Counted from the stretch's first letter, positions 22,750 to 31,847 are shown. The stretch is DNA of 38,562 bases from Bacillota bacterium (GCA_029961055.1 JASBVM010000046.1:1-38562); one strand, 5' to 3'. The notes: generated from the letters alone by a model not told the origin. Made by a program: numbers and translations.

Positions 22750-24528
22750 TTGGCGCAGTCCGTCGCAAGGGCGGATGGTCGTCGGCCGCTGCGGGGTATG
22801 GCCTACAAGTGGGTGGCCCTCTCCAACACCACCCTGGGTGTGTTGATGGCCAGCATCAACGCGACCATCGTCATGATCTCCCTGCCCATGATCTTCCGGG
22901 GGATCGGGGTCGACCCCATGGCCCCGGGGCAGACGGGGATGCTGCTCTGGGTCCTGATGGGATACCAGCTGGCCACGACCATCCTGCTGGTCACCTTCGG
23001 CCGCATCTCGGACGGGTACGGCCGGGTCCGGCTCTACAACCTCGGCTTTCTGATCTTCACGGCCGGCGCGATCCTCGCCTCGCTCACATGGGGTAGGGGG
23101 GCGGCCGGCGAGATCCAGCTGATCGTCTTCCGCATGATCCAGGGCGTCGGCGGCGCCTTCCTCTTCGCCAACAGCGCCGCCATCCTGACCGACGCCTTCC
23201 CGCCCGACCAGCGGGGTTTGGCGCTGGGGATCAACCAGATCGCCGGCACGGTGGGCTCCATCGCCGGCCTGGTGCTGGGCGGCGTCCTGGCGGCCGTCAA
23301 CTGGCGCTGGGTCTTCCTGGTCAGCGTGCCCATCGGCCTGGCCGGCACGGTCTGGGCGTACGTCGCCCTGCGGGAGATCGGCGAGCGGAAGCCGCAGCCG
23401 CTCGACCTCTGGGGCAACGTCACCTTCGCCGCCGGCCTGACGGCGATCCTGGTGGCGCTGACCGAGGGGCTGATGCCGTACGGCGGCGCCTCCATGGGTT
23501 GGGGGAACCCCCTGATCCGCGCCGGCCTCGCGGCCGGGGTGCTCCTGCTGGCCCTCTTCGTCTGGATCGAGGGCCGCGTCCCCCATCCCATGTTCCGGCT
23601 CGACCTCTTCCGCAACCGCGCCTTCGCCGCCGGGAACGTGTCGGGCTTCCTCGCCTCGCTGGCGCGGGGCGGGCTCCAGTTCATGCTGATCATCTGGCTG
23701 CAGGGCGTCTGGCTGCCGCTCCACGGCGTCCCGTTCGACCAGACGCCGCTCCGGGCGGGCATCGACACGATCCCCATGATGCTCGGCTTCGTGCTGGCCG
23801 GGCCGCTGAGCGGCGCCCTCTCCGACCGCCACGGGGCGCGCCTGTTCGCCACCGGAGGGATGTTGCTCAGCGCCCTCGGCTTCTGGCTCCTGACCACGCT
23901 GCCGGCCGACTTCAGCTACCCGCTCTTCGCCTTCTACATCTTCCTGATGGGCGTGGGCATGGGGCTCTTCGCCTCGCCCAACTCGAGCTCGATCATGAAC
24001 GCCGTGCCCCCCGAGCACCGGGGCGTCGCCTCGGGGATGCGCTCCACCTTCCAGAACGCGGGCCAGATGATGAGCATGGCGGTCTTCTTCACCATCGTCA
24101 TCTCCGGCCTTGGCAGCCGACTGCCCGAGGCGATGCGGGCGGGCGTGGCCGGACTCCACCTGCCCGGCCCGGTGGTGACCGGGCTGGTCGGCATCCCGCC
24201 GCTGGCGGCGCTCTTCTCGGCCATCCTGGGTTACAACCCGCTGGGCATGCTCCTGCCTCCGGCCCTTCTCCACGCGCTTCCGGGGGCGACGGCGCGAACG
24301 CTGCTGAGCGAGCGCTTCTTCGCCAACCTGGTGGCGGCACCGTTCCTGGAGAGCCTTCGCGTCGCCTTCCTCATCTCGGTGGGGATGTCCCTCGTGGCGG
24401 CGGTCGCCTCGATGCTCCGCGGCCAGCGCTACGTCTGGGAGGAAGAGGGGGGCAAGTCGCCCGCGCCCGTCCGCGAGGCGATGGCGCCGCCGGGGGAGTC
24501 TCTGGACGGGGAGCAGAGCGCGCCCTGA
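22750..24528 (+). CDS. MFS transporter of the DHA2 (EmrB/QacA) family
   Basis: A 592-residue membrane protein with about 14 hydrophobic segments, the DHA2 topology of proton-driven drug exporters. Visible features are the first helix with LGVLMASINATIVMISLPMI (the conserved Asn/Asp-type position of this family), motif A GRISDGYGRVR between helices 2 and 3, and motif C-like GTVGSIAGLVLGGVL. A second motif A-like stretch (GPLSGALSDRHGARLF) marks the second half. TTG 22750 follows GGAAGGGAGGG at nine bases. The last ~40 residues are hydrophilic. It probably exports amphiphilic drugs or metabolites; the substrate cannot be inferred. Confidence 0.92.
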   Translation: MAQSVARADGRRPLRGMAYKWVALSNTTLGVLMASINATIVMISLPMIFRGIGVDPMAPGQTGMLLWVLMGYQLATTILLVTFGRISDGYGRVRLYNLGFLIFTAGAILASLTWGRGAAGEIQLIVFRMIQGVGGAFLFANSAAILTDAFPPDQRGLALGINQIAGTVGSIAGLVLGGVLAAVNWRWVFLVSVPIGLAGTVWAYVALREIGERKPQPLDLWGNVTFAAGLTAILVALTEGLMPYGGASMGWGNPLIRAGLAAGVLLLALFVWIEGRVPHPMFRLDLFRNRAFAAGNVSGFLASLARGGLQFMLIIWLQGVWLPLHGVPFDQTPLRAGIDTIPMMLGFVLAGPLSGALSDRHGARLFATGGMLLSALGFWLLTTLPADFSYPLFAFYIFLMGVGMGLFASPNSSSIMNAVPPEHRGVASGMRSTFQNAGQMMSMAVFFTIVISGLGSRLPEAMRAGVAGLHLPGPVVTGLVGIPPLAALFSAILGYNPLGMLLPPALLHALPGATARTLLSERFFANLVAAPFLESLRVAFLISVGMSLVAAVASMLRGQRYVWEEEGGKSPAPVREAMAPPGESLDGEQSAP

Positions 24529-24658
24529 CCGGTTCCTGATCCCCAGCGAGAGGAGGCGACCTGGAGCGAACGTCGACTGCCCGACAGAAAGCCGGCTTGA
24601 CAGAGGCGAAGCGCTGCCGCGCTCCGAGCGGGAGCTGCTGGCACCGGCCCTGCGCAGC

Positions 24659-25261
24659 GTGCGCCGGCCCGTCCGCCTCCATTACTGGGAGGCCGACGGG
24701 GACGGTGAGACCGGCCTGCCGGTGGGCCCCCTGCTGGCCGAGCTGGCGTCACTGGCGCCGGGGCTGGAGGTGGTGCGGGAGGAGGACTCGCCGGAGGGGG
24801 CGGGCGAGCCGCCGCCCCTCGGACGGCCGGAGATCCGCCTCCGGCGCGGCGCGCCCGGAGGGGGTTGGATCCGCTTCGCCGGCTATCCGGCCGGCTTCGT
24901 GCGGCTGGAGCTGGTGGAGGCGCTGGCCGCCCTCGCCTCCGGCGAGGAGGAAGCCGGACCGGGCCCCGGGGAGGCCGGCGCGGAGTCGCGGGCCCCGGCG
25001 GAGCGCGACGGTCCCGGCCAGGAGGTCCGGATCTGGGTCAGCCCGACCTGCAGCCGCTGCGCCCGGACGGTCCGCCTGGCACTGGGCATGGTGCTCGCCC
25101 TGCCCGGCCTCAGCCTGGCGGTGATCGTGGCCACCGAGTTCCCCGAGGCCGCCCGGCAGGAGGGGATCCGAACCGTACCCACCCTGGTGGCCGGGGGGCG
25201 GCGATGGCTCGAACCCCCGCCACCGCGGGAGCTCTGGGAGGCGCTGGTCCGGCCGGGATAG
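24659..25261 (+). CDS. Tandem thioredoxin-fold protein (PDO/glutaredoxin-like) with a single CxxC
   Basis: About 200 residues in two thioredoxin-like halves. The C-terminal half (from about residue 122) has IWVSPTCSRCARTV with active-site C131-S-R-C134 and the cis-proline segment TVPTLVAGG (P174). The N-terminal half has the matching fold (RPVRLHYWEADGD, GYPAGFVRLELVEAL) but lacks CxxC. The two-domain layout resembles protein disulfide oxidoreductases of thermophiles and the AhpF N-terminal domain. GTG 24659 is the first in-frame start, but the pattern extends upstream without a start codon (LPRSERELLAPALRSVRRP), and GAGAGGAGG near 24549-24557 is too far away. A start-codon or frame error near 24560-24600 is likely. 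Probable role: thiol-disulfide exchange. Confidence 0.78.
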   Translation: MRRPVRLHYWEADGDGETGLPVGPLLAELASLAPGLEVVREEDSPEGAGEPPPLGRPEIRLRRGAPGGGWIRFAGYPAGFVRLELVEALAALASGEEEAGPGPGEAGAESRAPAERDGPGQEVRIWVSPTCSRCARTVRLALGMVLALPGLSLAVIVATEFPEAARQEGIRTVPTLVAGGRRWLEPPPPRELWEALVRPG

Positions 25262-25311
25262 GCGGGCGCCCGCGCCCATGGGCGACGGGACGGAGCGGGC
25301 GGAGCGCGAAG

Positions 25312-25356
25312 AAGAGAGGGGTGGGCCTGCCTCAGGCCCACCCCTCCCTCTCTCCC
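25312..25356. terminator. Bidirectional terminator between convergent genes
   Basis: GGGGTGGGCCTG (25318-25329) pairs perfectly with CAGGCCCACCCC (25333-25344) around a three-base loop, with AGAG/CTCT extensions on both sides. It lies between the ends of the thioredoxin-fold gene and the M23 peptidase gene, so it can serve both strands. Confidence 0.7.
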
Positions 25357-25372
25357 TGTGGCCAGCCGCCGG

Positions 25373-26422
25373 TCAGCCGCCGACCACGGTCATGGGGTTG
25401 ACGAAGCGGCCGCCGACGATCACCTCGAAGTGGACGTGAGGTCCCGTGGCGACACCGGACTCGCCGACGCGACCGATCACCTGGCCGCCGCTCACCTGTT
25501 GCCCCGCATGGACCAGGATGCGGCTGGCATGGGCGTAGCGGGTGATGACGCCGTTGGGGTGGCGGATGGCGATCAGCTCCCCGTAGCCGCTCTCCCAGCC
25601 GGCGAAGATGACCACGCCCGGCCCCGCCGCGCGGATGGCCGCGCCGTAGGGGGCGCCGATGTCGACGCCGTTGTGGAAGTCCCGCGCCCGCGGGCCGAAG
25701 GGCGAGGTGACGGGGCCCGGGTAGGGCAGCCGCAGGGTGAAGGCGGCCCAGCTCTGCACCGCCTGCCGGACGGAGGAGGCGACGCTGCGCGTGGCGTTCC
25801 GGACGCTCGCCCTCTGGCTGGCGGCGGCGACGAAGGTGGCGCGCCCCCCGGGGATCAGGATGCGCATGCCTGGCCTGAGCCCCTGCGCCACCTCCGGATT
25901 GGCCTGGGAGATGGCGGCGACGTCCACGTGGTAGCGTGCAGCCAGACCGTTCAGCGTGTCACCCGCCTGGACGATGGCCACCGCCCCGGTGAAGTTGGGG
26001 AGGAGCAGCGTGTCCCCCGGATGGAGGACCGCATCCTCGCTCAGGCCGTTGGCCGAGGCGATGCTGACGACGTCGGTCCCGGTCTTGGAAGCGAGCTCCC
26101 ACAGGGTGTCACCGGGTTGGACGACGTAACGGATCAACTGGGGCCGAACCTTCGCCGGTGCCACGGCAGGACTCTCCTGCTTGGCAACCGTGCTCGCAGG
26201 CTTCTGGATCGGAACCGGAGCCCTCTGCTCGAGGACGTCGTGGAGGTTCCGCTCCGTGGCACTGGCGACGGTTTCGAGCGCCCGGGGTGGTGCGGCTTCT
26301 GCCGCATAGGGCGGCTGGAGGTGGATGACGGTGGTCGTCAACACACCCACCACGGCTATGGAAAGCGCAGACTGGGCGATCCGCGCTCTCCAGCCGCCGC
26401 CCTCGCTGGGCGACCGGACCAT
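25373..26422 (-). CDS. LysM-M23 family peptidoglycan endopeptidase
   Basis: A 349-residue exported cell-wall hydrolase. Residues 1-13 are charged and a hydrophobic signal or anchor covers about 14-38. Two LysM peptidoglycan-binding domains follow (about 98-142 with VVQPGDTLWELA, and 148-191 with VQAGDTLNGLA). The C-terminal M23 zinc peptidase domain carries H250-x3-D254 (HNGVDIG) and H329-x-H331 (HVHFE). ATG 26422 follows ACAGGAGG at eight bases; the open frame extends further upstream but without protein character. It cleaves peptide cross-bridges in the wall. Its gene is divergent from walRKHI, whose WalR regulator controls such hydrolases in other Bacillota, but I found no convincing WalR box here. 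Confidence 0.93.
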   Translation of the reverse strand: MVRSPSEGGGWRARIAQSALSIAVVGVLTTTVIHLQPPYAAEAAPPRALETVASATERNLHDVLEQRAPVPIQKPASTVAKQESPAVAPAKVRPQLIRYVVQPGDTLWELASKTGTDVVSIASANGLSEDAVLHPGDTLLLPNFTGAVAIVQAGDTLNGLAARYHVDVAAISQANPEVAQGLRPGMRILIPGGRATFVAAASQRASVRNATRSVASSVRQAVQSWAAFTLRLPYPGPVTSPFGPRARDFHNGVDIGAPYGAAIRAAGPGVVIFAGWESGYGELIAIRHPNGVITRYAHASRILVHAGQQVSGGQVIGRVGESGVATGPHVHFEVIVGGRFVNPMTVVGG

Positions 26423-26901
26423 GGACGATGCCTCCTGTTGGTTGGATTGGCTCTCTACCCTGCTGCGATCCCTTCCTCCCGGTGGCCAGAGACGTTCGGA
26501 CCCGAGCGGTTCAGCGAACCGCAAAGAGATCACGTTACCAGTTACTAGGTGATCGTCACCAACCGCACGGGTCGATCTATTCCACGCTTGCCCCGCTTTT
26601 CCTTCCGCGCGGTAACCTGCCCGTCCCCGTCGCGACGCCCGACGGGGAAGCGGCCTGGGCTCGGCCTCCTGCGTCGCGCTGCGAAGAAGGGCTCCTCCCG
26701 CCATGCCAATCCCCTCCTGGACGTGGTCGGTTTGTGACCATGGGTATGCGCGGGCGCGGCGGAACGCGCGGGGGGAGGAGAGGGAATCGGTGGCAGGGCA
26801 GGTCGGCCGCGCCTCCCGCCGCAGGGGCGCGCCGCCGCTTTGGCACACGGCAGGAAGAGGTTGTCCGGCGGGCGAAGGAGGCAGACCGGAGGTGACCGGA
26901 G
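26423..26901. other. Divergent intergenic region with structured leader elements
   Basis: About 480 bases between the M23 peptidase and walR. No gene is supported. Near the peptidase gene two inverted repeats stand out: GCGGTTC/GAACCGC (26506-26522, three-base loop) and GATCAC/GTGATC (26528-26554) enclosing two direct GTTAC copies. These could be a 5'-leader structure or operator. Close to walR the site GGAGGTGA precedes its TTG start. Confidence 0.5.
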
Positions 26902-27678
26902 TTGGCCTCCATCCTCGTGGTGGAGGACGAGACGGCGATCGCCGACATCATCCGGTTCAACCTGGAGGAAGCGGGTTACGAGGTGCGGGTCGCGCCCGAC
27001 GGGGAGCGGGCGCTGCGCGAGGTGGAGGCGGCGCGCCCCGACCTGCTCGTGCTCGACCTGATGCTTCCGCTGCTCGACGGGTACGCGGTCTGCAAGGCCG
27101 TCCGGGCGCGCAGCGAGATCCCCATCCTGATGCTCACGGCCAAGGATTCCGAGGAGGACAAGGTCCGCGGGCTGGAGATGGGAGCCGACGACTACGTGAC
27201 CAAGCCCTTCAGCCCTCGCGAACTGGTGGCGCGCGTGCGCGCCATCCTGCGCCGCCGCCAGGCGCGCCCCGAGTCGCTGACCGGCGAGCCCCTGCGCGTG
27301 GGGGAACTGGAGATCCATATGGCGCGGCGGGAGGTGCTGCGGCAGGGTCGCCCCGTCTCCCTGACCGCCCGCGAGTACGAGCTCCTGGAGTTCCTGGCGC
27401 TCCGGCCGGGGCGCCTCTTCCAGCGCGACGAGCTGCTGCGCGAGGTCTGGGGCTACGAGTACCCGGGCGATCTGCGGACGGTGGACGTGACGGTCCGGCG
27501 CCTGAGGGAGAAGATCGAGCCGGATCCGTCCCGGCCCCGCTACCTTCTGACCCGGCGGGGGGCGGGTTATCTGCTGCAGGAGCCCGGCGCGCCGGGAGAG
27601 GGCGCGGACCGGGCGGACGGAGAGGTCCGGGAGAAGCCGGACGGGAGCGTCACCGGCCGTCCCACCCAGCGCCCATGA
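26902..27678 (+). CDS. walR: WalR, response regulator for cell-wall homeostasis
   Basis: A 258-residue OmpR/PhoB-type response regulator. The receiver domain has the acidic pocket VEDE and phospho-acceptor D52 (LVLDLMLP), T80-region LMLTAKDSEEDKV and K102 (YVTKPFSPREL). The winged-helix DNA-binding domain spans about 130-235 (LTAREYELLEFLALRPGRLF, WGYEYPGDLRTVDVTVRRLREKIE). About 30 polar residues extend past the usual family end. TTG 26902 follows GGAGGTGA. The ATGA overlap with the kinase gene and the downstream walH, walI and cell-wall genes identify it as WalR rather than another OmpR-type regulator. WalR controls autolysin genes according to wall state. Confidence 0.93.
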   Translation: MASILVVEDETAIADIIRFNLEEAGYEVRVAPDGERALREVEAARPDLLVLDLMLPLLDGYAVCKAVRARSEIPILMLTAKDSEEDKVRGLEMGADDYVTKPFSPRELVARVRAILRRRQARPESLTGEPLRVGELEIHMARREVLRQGRPVSLTAREYELLEFLALRPGRLFQRDELLREVWGYEYPGDLRTVDVTVRRLREKIEPDPSRPRYLLTRRGAGYLLQEPGAPGEGADRADGEVREKPDGSVTGRPTQRP

Positions 27679-29483
27679 GCCGGAGCCTGCCGGGACGACT
27701 CCGCGCCATCACCGACTCGCTCCAGTTCCGGATGGTGGTCATCTTCCTGGCGCTGATCGCGTTCTCCATGCTCTTTATCAGCGCCTACCTGCTCCGCTCC
27801 CTGGAGACGTACAGCATCGACGCCTACGAGCGCCGCCTGAGCGGGACGGCGGAGACGGTCTCGCGGCTGGCGGCGCCGCTCCTGGCTGCCGGCAGGCCGG
27901 GGGCGCTGGACGCCATCCTCGCCCAGTGGCAGGAGCGGGGGCTGGAGATGGCGGTGGTGGACCGCTCGGGCCGCGTCGTCTCGGCGGTCTCGACGGCGCC
28001 CGCGCCGGCCGAGGTGGGCACGCGACTCGCCGGCGTGCCCGAGGTGCACGAGGCGCTGGCCGGGCGGCGGGTGGTCCGCATCCACGTCGACCCGCAGAGC
28101 GGCAGCCGGAAGGTGTACGTGGGTTGGCCCGTGACCGAGGCGGGCCGGGGCGGCCGGCTGGGGGCCGTCTACCTGACCGGCTCGCTGGGCGACGTCGACG
28201 CCACCCTGGGTCGCGTGCGCGCGGCGCTGATGTGGGCGACCGCGCTGGCGGCCGCGGTGGCCGCCTTCCTCAGCGCGCTGATGGCGAGGCCCATCACCGG
28301 GCCGATCCGCGAGCTGACGCACCATGCGCGGCGGCTGGCGGAGGGCCGCCTGGAGGAACGGATCCAGGTCCGCTCCCACGACGAGGTGGGCGAGCTGGCG
28401 ACCGCCTTCAACCGGATGGCGGAGCGGCTGGCGCAGACCATCGCCGAGCTGGCGCGGGAGAAGGGGCAGGCCGAGGCGATCCTCAGCCACATGGCCGACG
28501 GCGTCGTCGTCCTGGATCGCCGCGGGCGGACGATCCTGGTCAACCCGGCGGCCAGGGAGGCGCTCGCCGGCGAGGAGGCGGGCGATCTCCTGCGCGAGGT
28601 CCTGGCCGGGCGCGGCGACGGGTCGATGCCCGAGGCAGCGCTGGTGGAGCTGGGCTCCCGCCTGTACGAGGCGCGCCTGGCGACCCTGCGCGGCCCCGGC
28701 GGCGAGCCCGGCGGCGTGGTCGCCGTCCTCCACGACGTGACCGAGCGCCAGCGCCTGGACACCATGAGGAAGGAGTTCGTCGCCAACGCCTCCCACGAGC
28801 TGAAGACGCCGCTCACCACCATCAAGAGCTACGTGGAGACGCTCCTGGACGGGGCGTGGAGGAAGCCGGAGGTGGTTCCCCGCTTCCTCGCCGTGGTCCT
28901 GGGGGAGACGGAGCGGATGATCCGGCTGGTCAACGACCTCCTGGACCTCTCCCAGATCGAGTCGGGCGCGCCGCTGGGGCCCGCGGAGACGGTCTACCCC
29001 GACGAGCTGCTCCTCGCCATGCGCCAGCGCTTCCTGCCCCTGGCCCGCTCCCGCGCCATCCGCCTCGAGCTGCGCAACGAAGGCGCCCCTCCCGTCCTGG
29101 CCAACCCCGACCGGCTGGAGCAGGTGCTGGCCAATCTGGTGGAAAACGCGCTCAACTACACGCCCGGCGGCGGTCAGGTGGAGGTGGTCGCCTCCGCCGC
29201 ACAGGGGCAGCCCGGGCGCTGGCTCCGGCTGGCGGTCCGCGACACGGGCGTGGGCATCCCGGAAAAGGATCTGCCCCGCGTCTTCGAGCGCTTCTACCGG
29301 GTGGAGAAGGCGCGCTCGCGCCAGATGGGCGGGACGGGGCTGGGTCTGGCCATCGTCCGCGAGGTGGTGGAGGGCTACGGCGGCCGCGTCTCCATCCGCA
29401 GCCGGCCCGGCGAGGGCACGGTGGTGGAGGTGGAGCTGCCGGCCCTGGAGCGGGTGCCCGAGGGAGAGGGGGGCGCGCCATGA
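27675..29483 (+). CDS. walK: WalK, sensor histidine kinase for cell-wall homeostasis
   Basis: A 602-residue membrane kinase. A first membrane helix covers about residues 17-41, an extracellular PAS/Cache-like domain runs to about 178, and a second helix covers about 183-204. HAMP (205-257), cytoplasmic PAS (about 262-355), HisKA with phospho-acceptor H374 (NASHELKTPLTTIKSYVETLLDG) and the HATPase domain (NLVENALNYTPGGG, DTGVGIP, GGTGLGLAIV) follow. This is the full WalK architecture including extracellular sensory domain. It starts by ATGA overlap with walR and ends by ATGA overlap with walH. WalK senses wall precursor or hydrolysis state and phosphorylates WalR. Confidence 0.95.
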   Translation: MSRSLPGRLRAITDSLQFRMVVIFLALIAFSMLFISAYLLRSLETYSIDAYERRLSGTAETVSRLAAPLLAAGRPGALDAILAQWQERGLEMAVVDRSGRVVSAVSTAPAPAEVGTRLAGVPEVHEALAGRRVVRIHVDPQSGSRKVYVGWPVTEAGRGGRLGAVYLTGSLGDVDATLGRVRAALMWATALAAAVAAFLSALMARPITGPIRELTHHARRLAEGRLEERIQVRSHDEVGELATAFNRMAERLAQTIAELAREKGQAEAILSHMADGVVVLDRRGRTILVNPAAREALAGEEAGDLLREVLAGRGDGSMPEAALVELGSRLYEARLATLRGPGGEPGGVVAVLHDVTERQRLDTMRKEFVANASHELKTPLTTIKSYVETLLDGAWRKPEVVPRFLAVVLGETERMIRLVNDLLDLSQIESGAPLGPAETVYPDELLLAMRQRFLPLARSRAIRLELRNEGAPPVLANPDRLEQVLANLVENALNYTPGGGQVEVVASAAQGQPGRWLRLAVRDTGVGIPEKDLPRVFERFYRVEKARSRQMGGTGLGLAIVREVVEGYGGRVSIRSRPGEGTVVEVELPALERVPEGEGGAP

Positions 29484-30940
29484 GGGAGCGGCTGCTGGGG
29501 TGGGTGGCCAACTTCCTTCTCGCCGCGCTCGTGATCCTGGCCTTCGGGCTGAACGCGCAGCTCTGGAGGCTGCCGGCCTCGGGCGAGAACCCGCGGCCCA
29601 CCTACACGGCGCCGGGCGCCGTCTCCAACCTCCGGCCGGGCGAGGTGCTGCGCCCCGTCCGGCTGCTCCTCCGGGGCGATGCCGGCTGGCTCCGCCTGCC
29701 CGATCCCGGCTCGCCGGCGTCGGAGACCCTCTGGCGGGCCAGCGCCCGCCTGGCCGCCACGGTGGGGGAGGCGGAGCTGCAGCGCGCGCCCGAGCGGATG
29801 CCCGAGGCGCTCCTGGGACACACCCCCGGCGCGGCCGTGGAGATCCTCCTGCCGGCCCCCCTCCCCTGGGGCAGCTGGCGGGCTCTCTGGAAGTCCGAGG
29901 AAGCGGGCGCGGCCCCGCCCGCCTCCCTCCCTTCCGGCGGACCCAGCGTGGACCGGCTCCTCCTCTCCGCCTCGGGAAGCGCCGGCGGCGGGGCGGAGGG
30001 GCCTTCGCTGCAGCTGGCCGCAGGCGACGCCAGCGGGTGGCGGAGCGTCGCCCTGCCCTCCGGGGAGGCGGCCGTCGCCTGGGCGGCCGCCTTCAAGGCG
30101 GCCCTGGCCGAGGCGGCGCCGCTCGAGCCGGCCCGCCTGCCGGCGGGCCTCTCCGCCCAGCCGGACTTCCTGGGCACGGCGGTCGTGACCGGCGGCAGCG
30201 GCCCGGAGGGCGCGGGAGGGCCGGCCGCCGGTCCGCCGGCGCCCCGCCTGGGCGAGGTGCAGCCCGACCCGGAGGCGCTGGGGCGGGCGGTCTTCGGCGA
30301 CATGGCCCTGGTCCGCCGGGTGGAGCTGGTGGGTGGCGAGGTGCTCTTCACCGACGGCCAGTCCACGCTCCGCTTCCCCAGGGGCGGCGGCTTCGTCCTG
30401 GAGCGGCCGAGCTCCGCCGGCGGCCCCGACCGCGGGCTCGGCCAGGCCATCCTGGCGGCCGTCCAGGAGGTGGACCGGCTGGGGGGCTGGCCCGCCGGCA
30501 GCGTCCTCCTGGCGGCCCGCCCGCTGCCCCAGGGGGGAGGCTGGCAGCTCGCCTTCGCCAGCCGCTTCCATGGCCTGCCCCTGCTGGCGCCGGCGGAAGA
30601 GGCCCGCCTGGCGCGGCGGGACCTGGAGTTCCAGACGCTCCCGCCGGCCGCCGCCATCGACGTGGAGGTCAGCCCGTCGGGCGCCGTGGTGCGGGTCGCC
30701 TGGCACGTGGAGCAGGTGGAGGGGACCGGACCGCGGCCCCGCTGGCTGCCGCTGGACGAGGCGCTGGCGGCGGCGCGGGCGGCGGGGGCGGTGCCGGCGG
30801 GCGCCAGCCTGGCCGACGCCACCCCGGCCTGGCAGGGTGCCGGCTCCGTTCCCGGCGCTCCCGCCTCGCCGGTCTGGCTGGTCACCCTCTCCGACGGCCG
30901 GCTGCTCCGCCTCCCGGCGGCGGCCGGAGCCGGGGGGTGA
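29480..30940 (+). CDS. walH: WalH (YycH)-like regulator of WalK
   Basis: A 486-residue protein with one N-terminal membrane helix (about residues 6-28, GWVANFLLAALVILAFGLNAQLW) and a large extracytoplasmic part, the topology of YycH. Identification rests on position after walK, the topology and the low-conservation extracellular domain; pairwise similarity is too weak for me to judge by eye. In Bacillus, WalH and WalI bind WalK in the membrane and modulate its activity. Composition is rich in Ala, Gly, Pro and Leu. It overlaps walK by ATGA and is followed by walI after four bases. Confidence 0.8.
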   Translation: MRERLLGWVANFLLAALVILAFGLNAQLWRLPASGENPRPTYTAPGAVSNLRPGEVLRPVRLLLRGDAGWLRLPDPGSPASETLWRASARLAATVGEAELQRAPERMPEALLGHTPGAAVEILLPAPLPWGSWRALWKSEEAGAAPPASLPSGGPSVDRLLLSASGSAGGGAEGPSLQLAAGDASGWRSVALPSGEAAVAWAAAFKAALAEAAPLEPARLPAGLSAQPDFLGTAVVTGGSGPEGAGGPAAGPPAPRLGEVQPDPEALGRAVFGDMALVRRVELVGGEVLFTDGQSTLRFPRGGGFVLERPSSAGGPDRGLGQAILAAVQEVDRLGGWPAGSVLLAARPLPQGGGWQLAFASRFHGLPLLAPAEEARLARRDLEFQTLPPAAAIDVEVSPSGAVVRVAWHVEQVEGTGPRPRWLPLDEALAAARAAGAVPAGASLADATPAWQGAGSVPGAPASPVWLVTLSDGRLLRLPAAAGAGG

Positions 30941-30944
30941 GGGC

Positions 30945-31847
30945 GTGGACTGGGGGAAGGCGCGGCTCTGGTTGATCCTCCTCTTCGCCCTCCTGGACGC
31001 CTACCTGTGGGTCCAGGTGAGAGCCGAGGAGGCAGCCTGGCGCTCCTGGGCCTGGGTGCCCCCGGGCAGCGCCGCCGGCACCGGCTCGCCCGAGGAGGCC
31101 TCCCGCCGGCTCCAGGAAGCGGGCGTCCTGCTGGAGACGAACCTTCCCACCGAGGCTCCGTCGCTTCCCCTCTGGACCGTGCGCGCCCTCCCGGCAGACG
31201 GAGCGGCCCTGGCCCGCCGCCTCTTCCAGAACGAGCACTGGACCGCCGAACCCTGGCCCGGCAGCCCCGGCAGCTACACCTACATCGACCGGAAGACGCC
31301 CCAGGTCCGGTTGAGCGTCCTGCGCGAGGGCCCCGTGGTCTACGAGGAGCCGGCCGGAAGCGGGAGCGGTCCCTCGCCGGCGGAGGCGCGCCGGGTCGCG
31401 GACGACTTCCTCGGTCGACTGGCCTGGCCGCCCGGCGGCGAGGTCGCCTTCGACGGCGTCGAAAAGGCGGCCGGGGCGGGCTCCGGGCTGGTGGTACACT
31501 ATGTCGAGGTATTCCACGGTCGCCCGCTCTTCGGTGGCTACGTGGCGGCGGAGGTGCAGGCGGGCGAGGTGACCCATCTGGAAGGCGTCTGGCTCGAGGT
31601 GAGCGGCCGGGGCGGCGCCTCGCGCCCGATCATGCCGGCCGAGGAAGCGCTCCTGCGCCTGGCCGCCGACCAGGGCGCCAACCGGGCTCAGCCGCTCCGC
31701 GTCCGCCAGGTCCAGCTGGGTTACTACAGCCCCCTCTACCGGGTCTACGAGGCCAACCGCTGGGACGTGGCACCGGTCTGGCGCATCCGCCTGGCGGACG
31801 GCTCGATCTTCTACGTCAACGCCTACACCGGCCTCACGGAGAAGTGA
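30945..31847 (+). CDS. walI: WalI (YycI)-like regulator of WalK
   Basis: A 300-residue protein starting MDWGKARLWLILLFALLDAYLW, the typical WalI/YycI N-terminal membrane helix, followed by an extracellular domain. The C-terminal half has the regulatory-protein-YycI pattern (VHYVEVFHGRPLFGGYVAAEV, QLGYYSPLYRVYEANRWDVAPVWRI, FYVNAYTGLTEK), which resembles PepSY-type folds. GTG 30945 follows a GGGGGG site, four bases after the walH stop. It acts with WalH on the WalK kinase. Confidence 0.88.
   Translation: MDWGKARLWLILLFALLDAYLWVQVRAEEAAWRSWAWVPPGSAAGTGSPEEASRRLQEAGVLLETNLPTEAPSLPLWTVRALPADGAALARRLFQNEHWTAEPWPGSPGSYTYIDRKTPQVRLSVLREGPVVYEEPAGSGSGPSPAEARRVADDFLGRLAWPPGGEVAFDGVEKAAGAGSGLVVHYVEVFHGRPLFGGYVAAEVQAGEVTHLEGVWLEVSGRGGASRPIMPAEEALLRLAADQGANRAQPLRVRQVQLGYYSPLYRVYEANRWDVAPVWRIRLADGSIFYVNAYTGLTEK

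Noticed and set aside
21100-24273. Minus-strand open frame of 1057 codons covering the MFS gene and the DUF2079 gene
   Set aside because: Only the part downstream of 22656 looks like protein (DUF2079). The first half is antisense to the MFS transporter and lacks any domain.
26534-26548. WalR binding box (TGTWAH-N5-TGTWAH)
   Set aside because: The GTTAC copies here are separated by two bases and do not match the five-base spacing or the TGT ends of the known motif.
26423-26760. c-di-AMP (ydaO-type) riboswitch ahead of the LysM-M23 gene
   Set aside because: Gene context would fit and a CGCTGAACC word is present, but the conserved GACAGCTMACC and GTAGGC core elements are not recognisable. A covariance-model search would decide.
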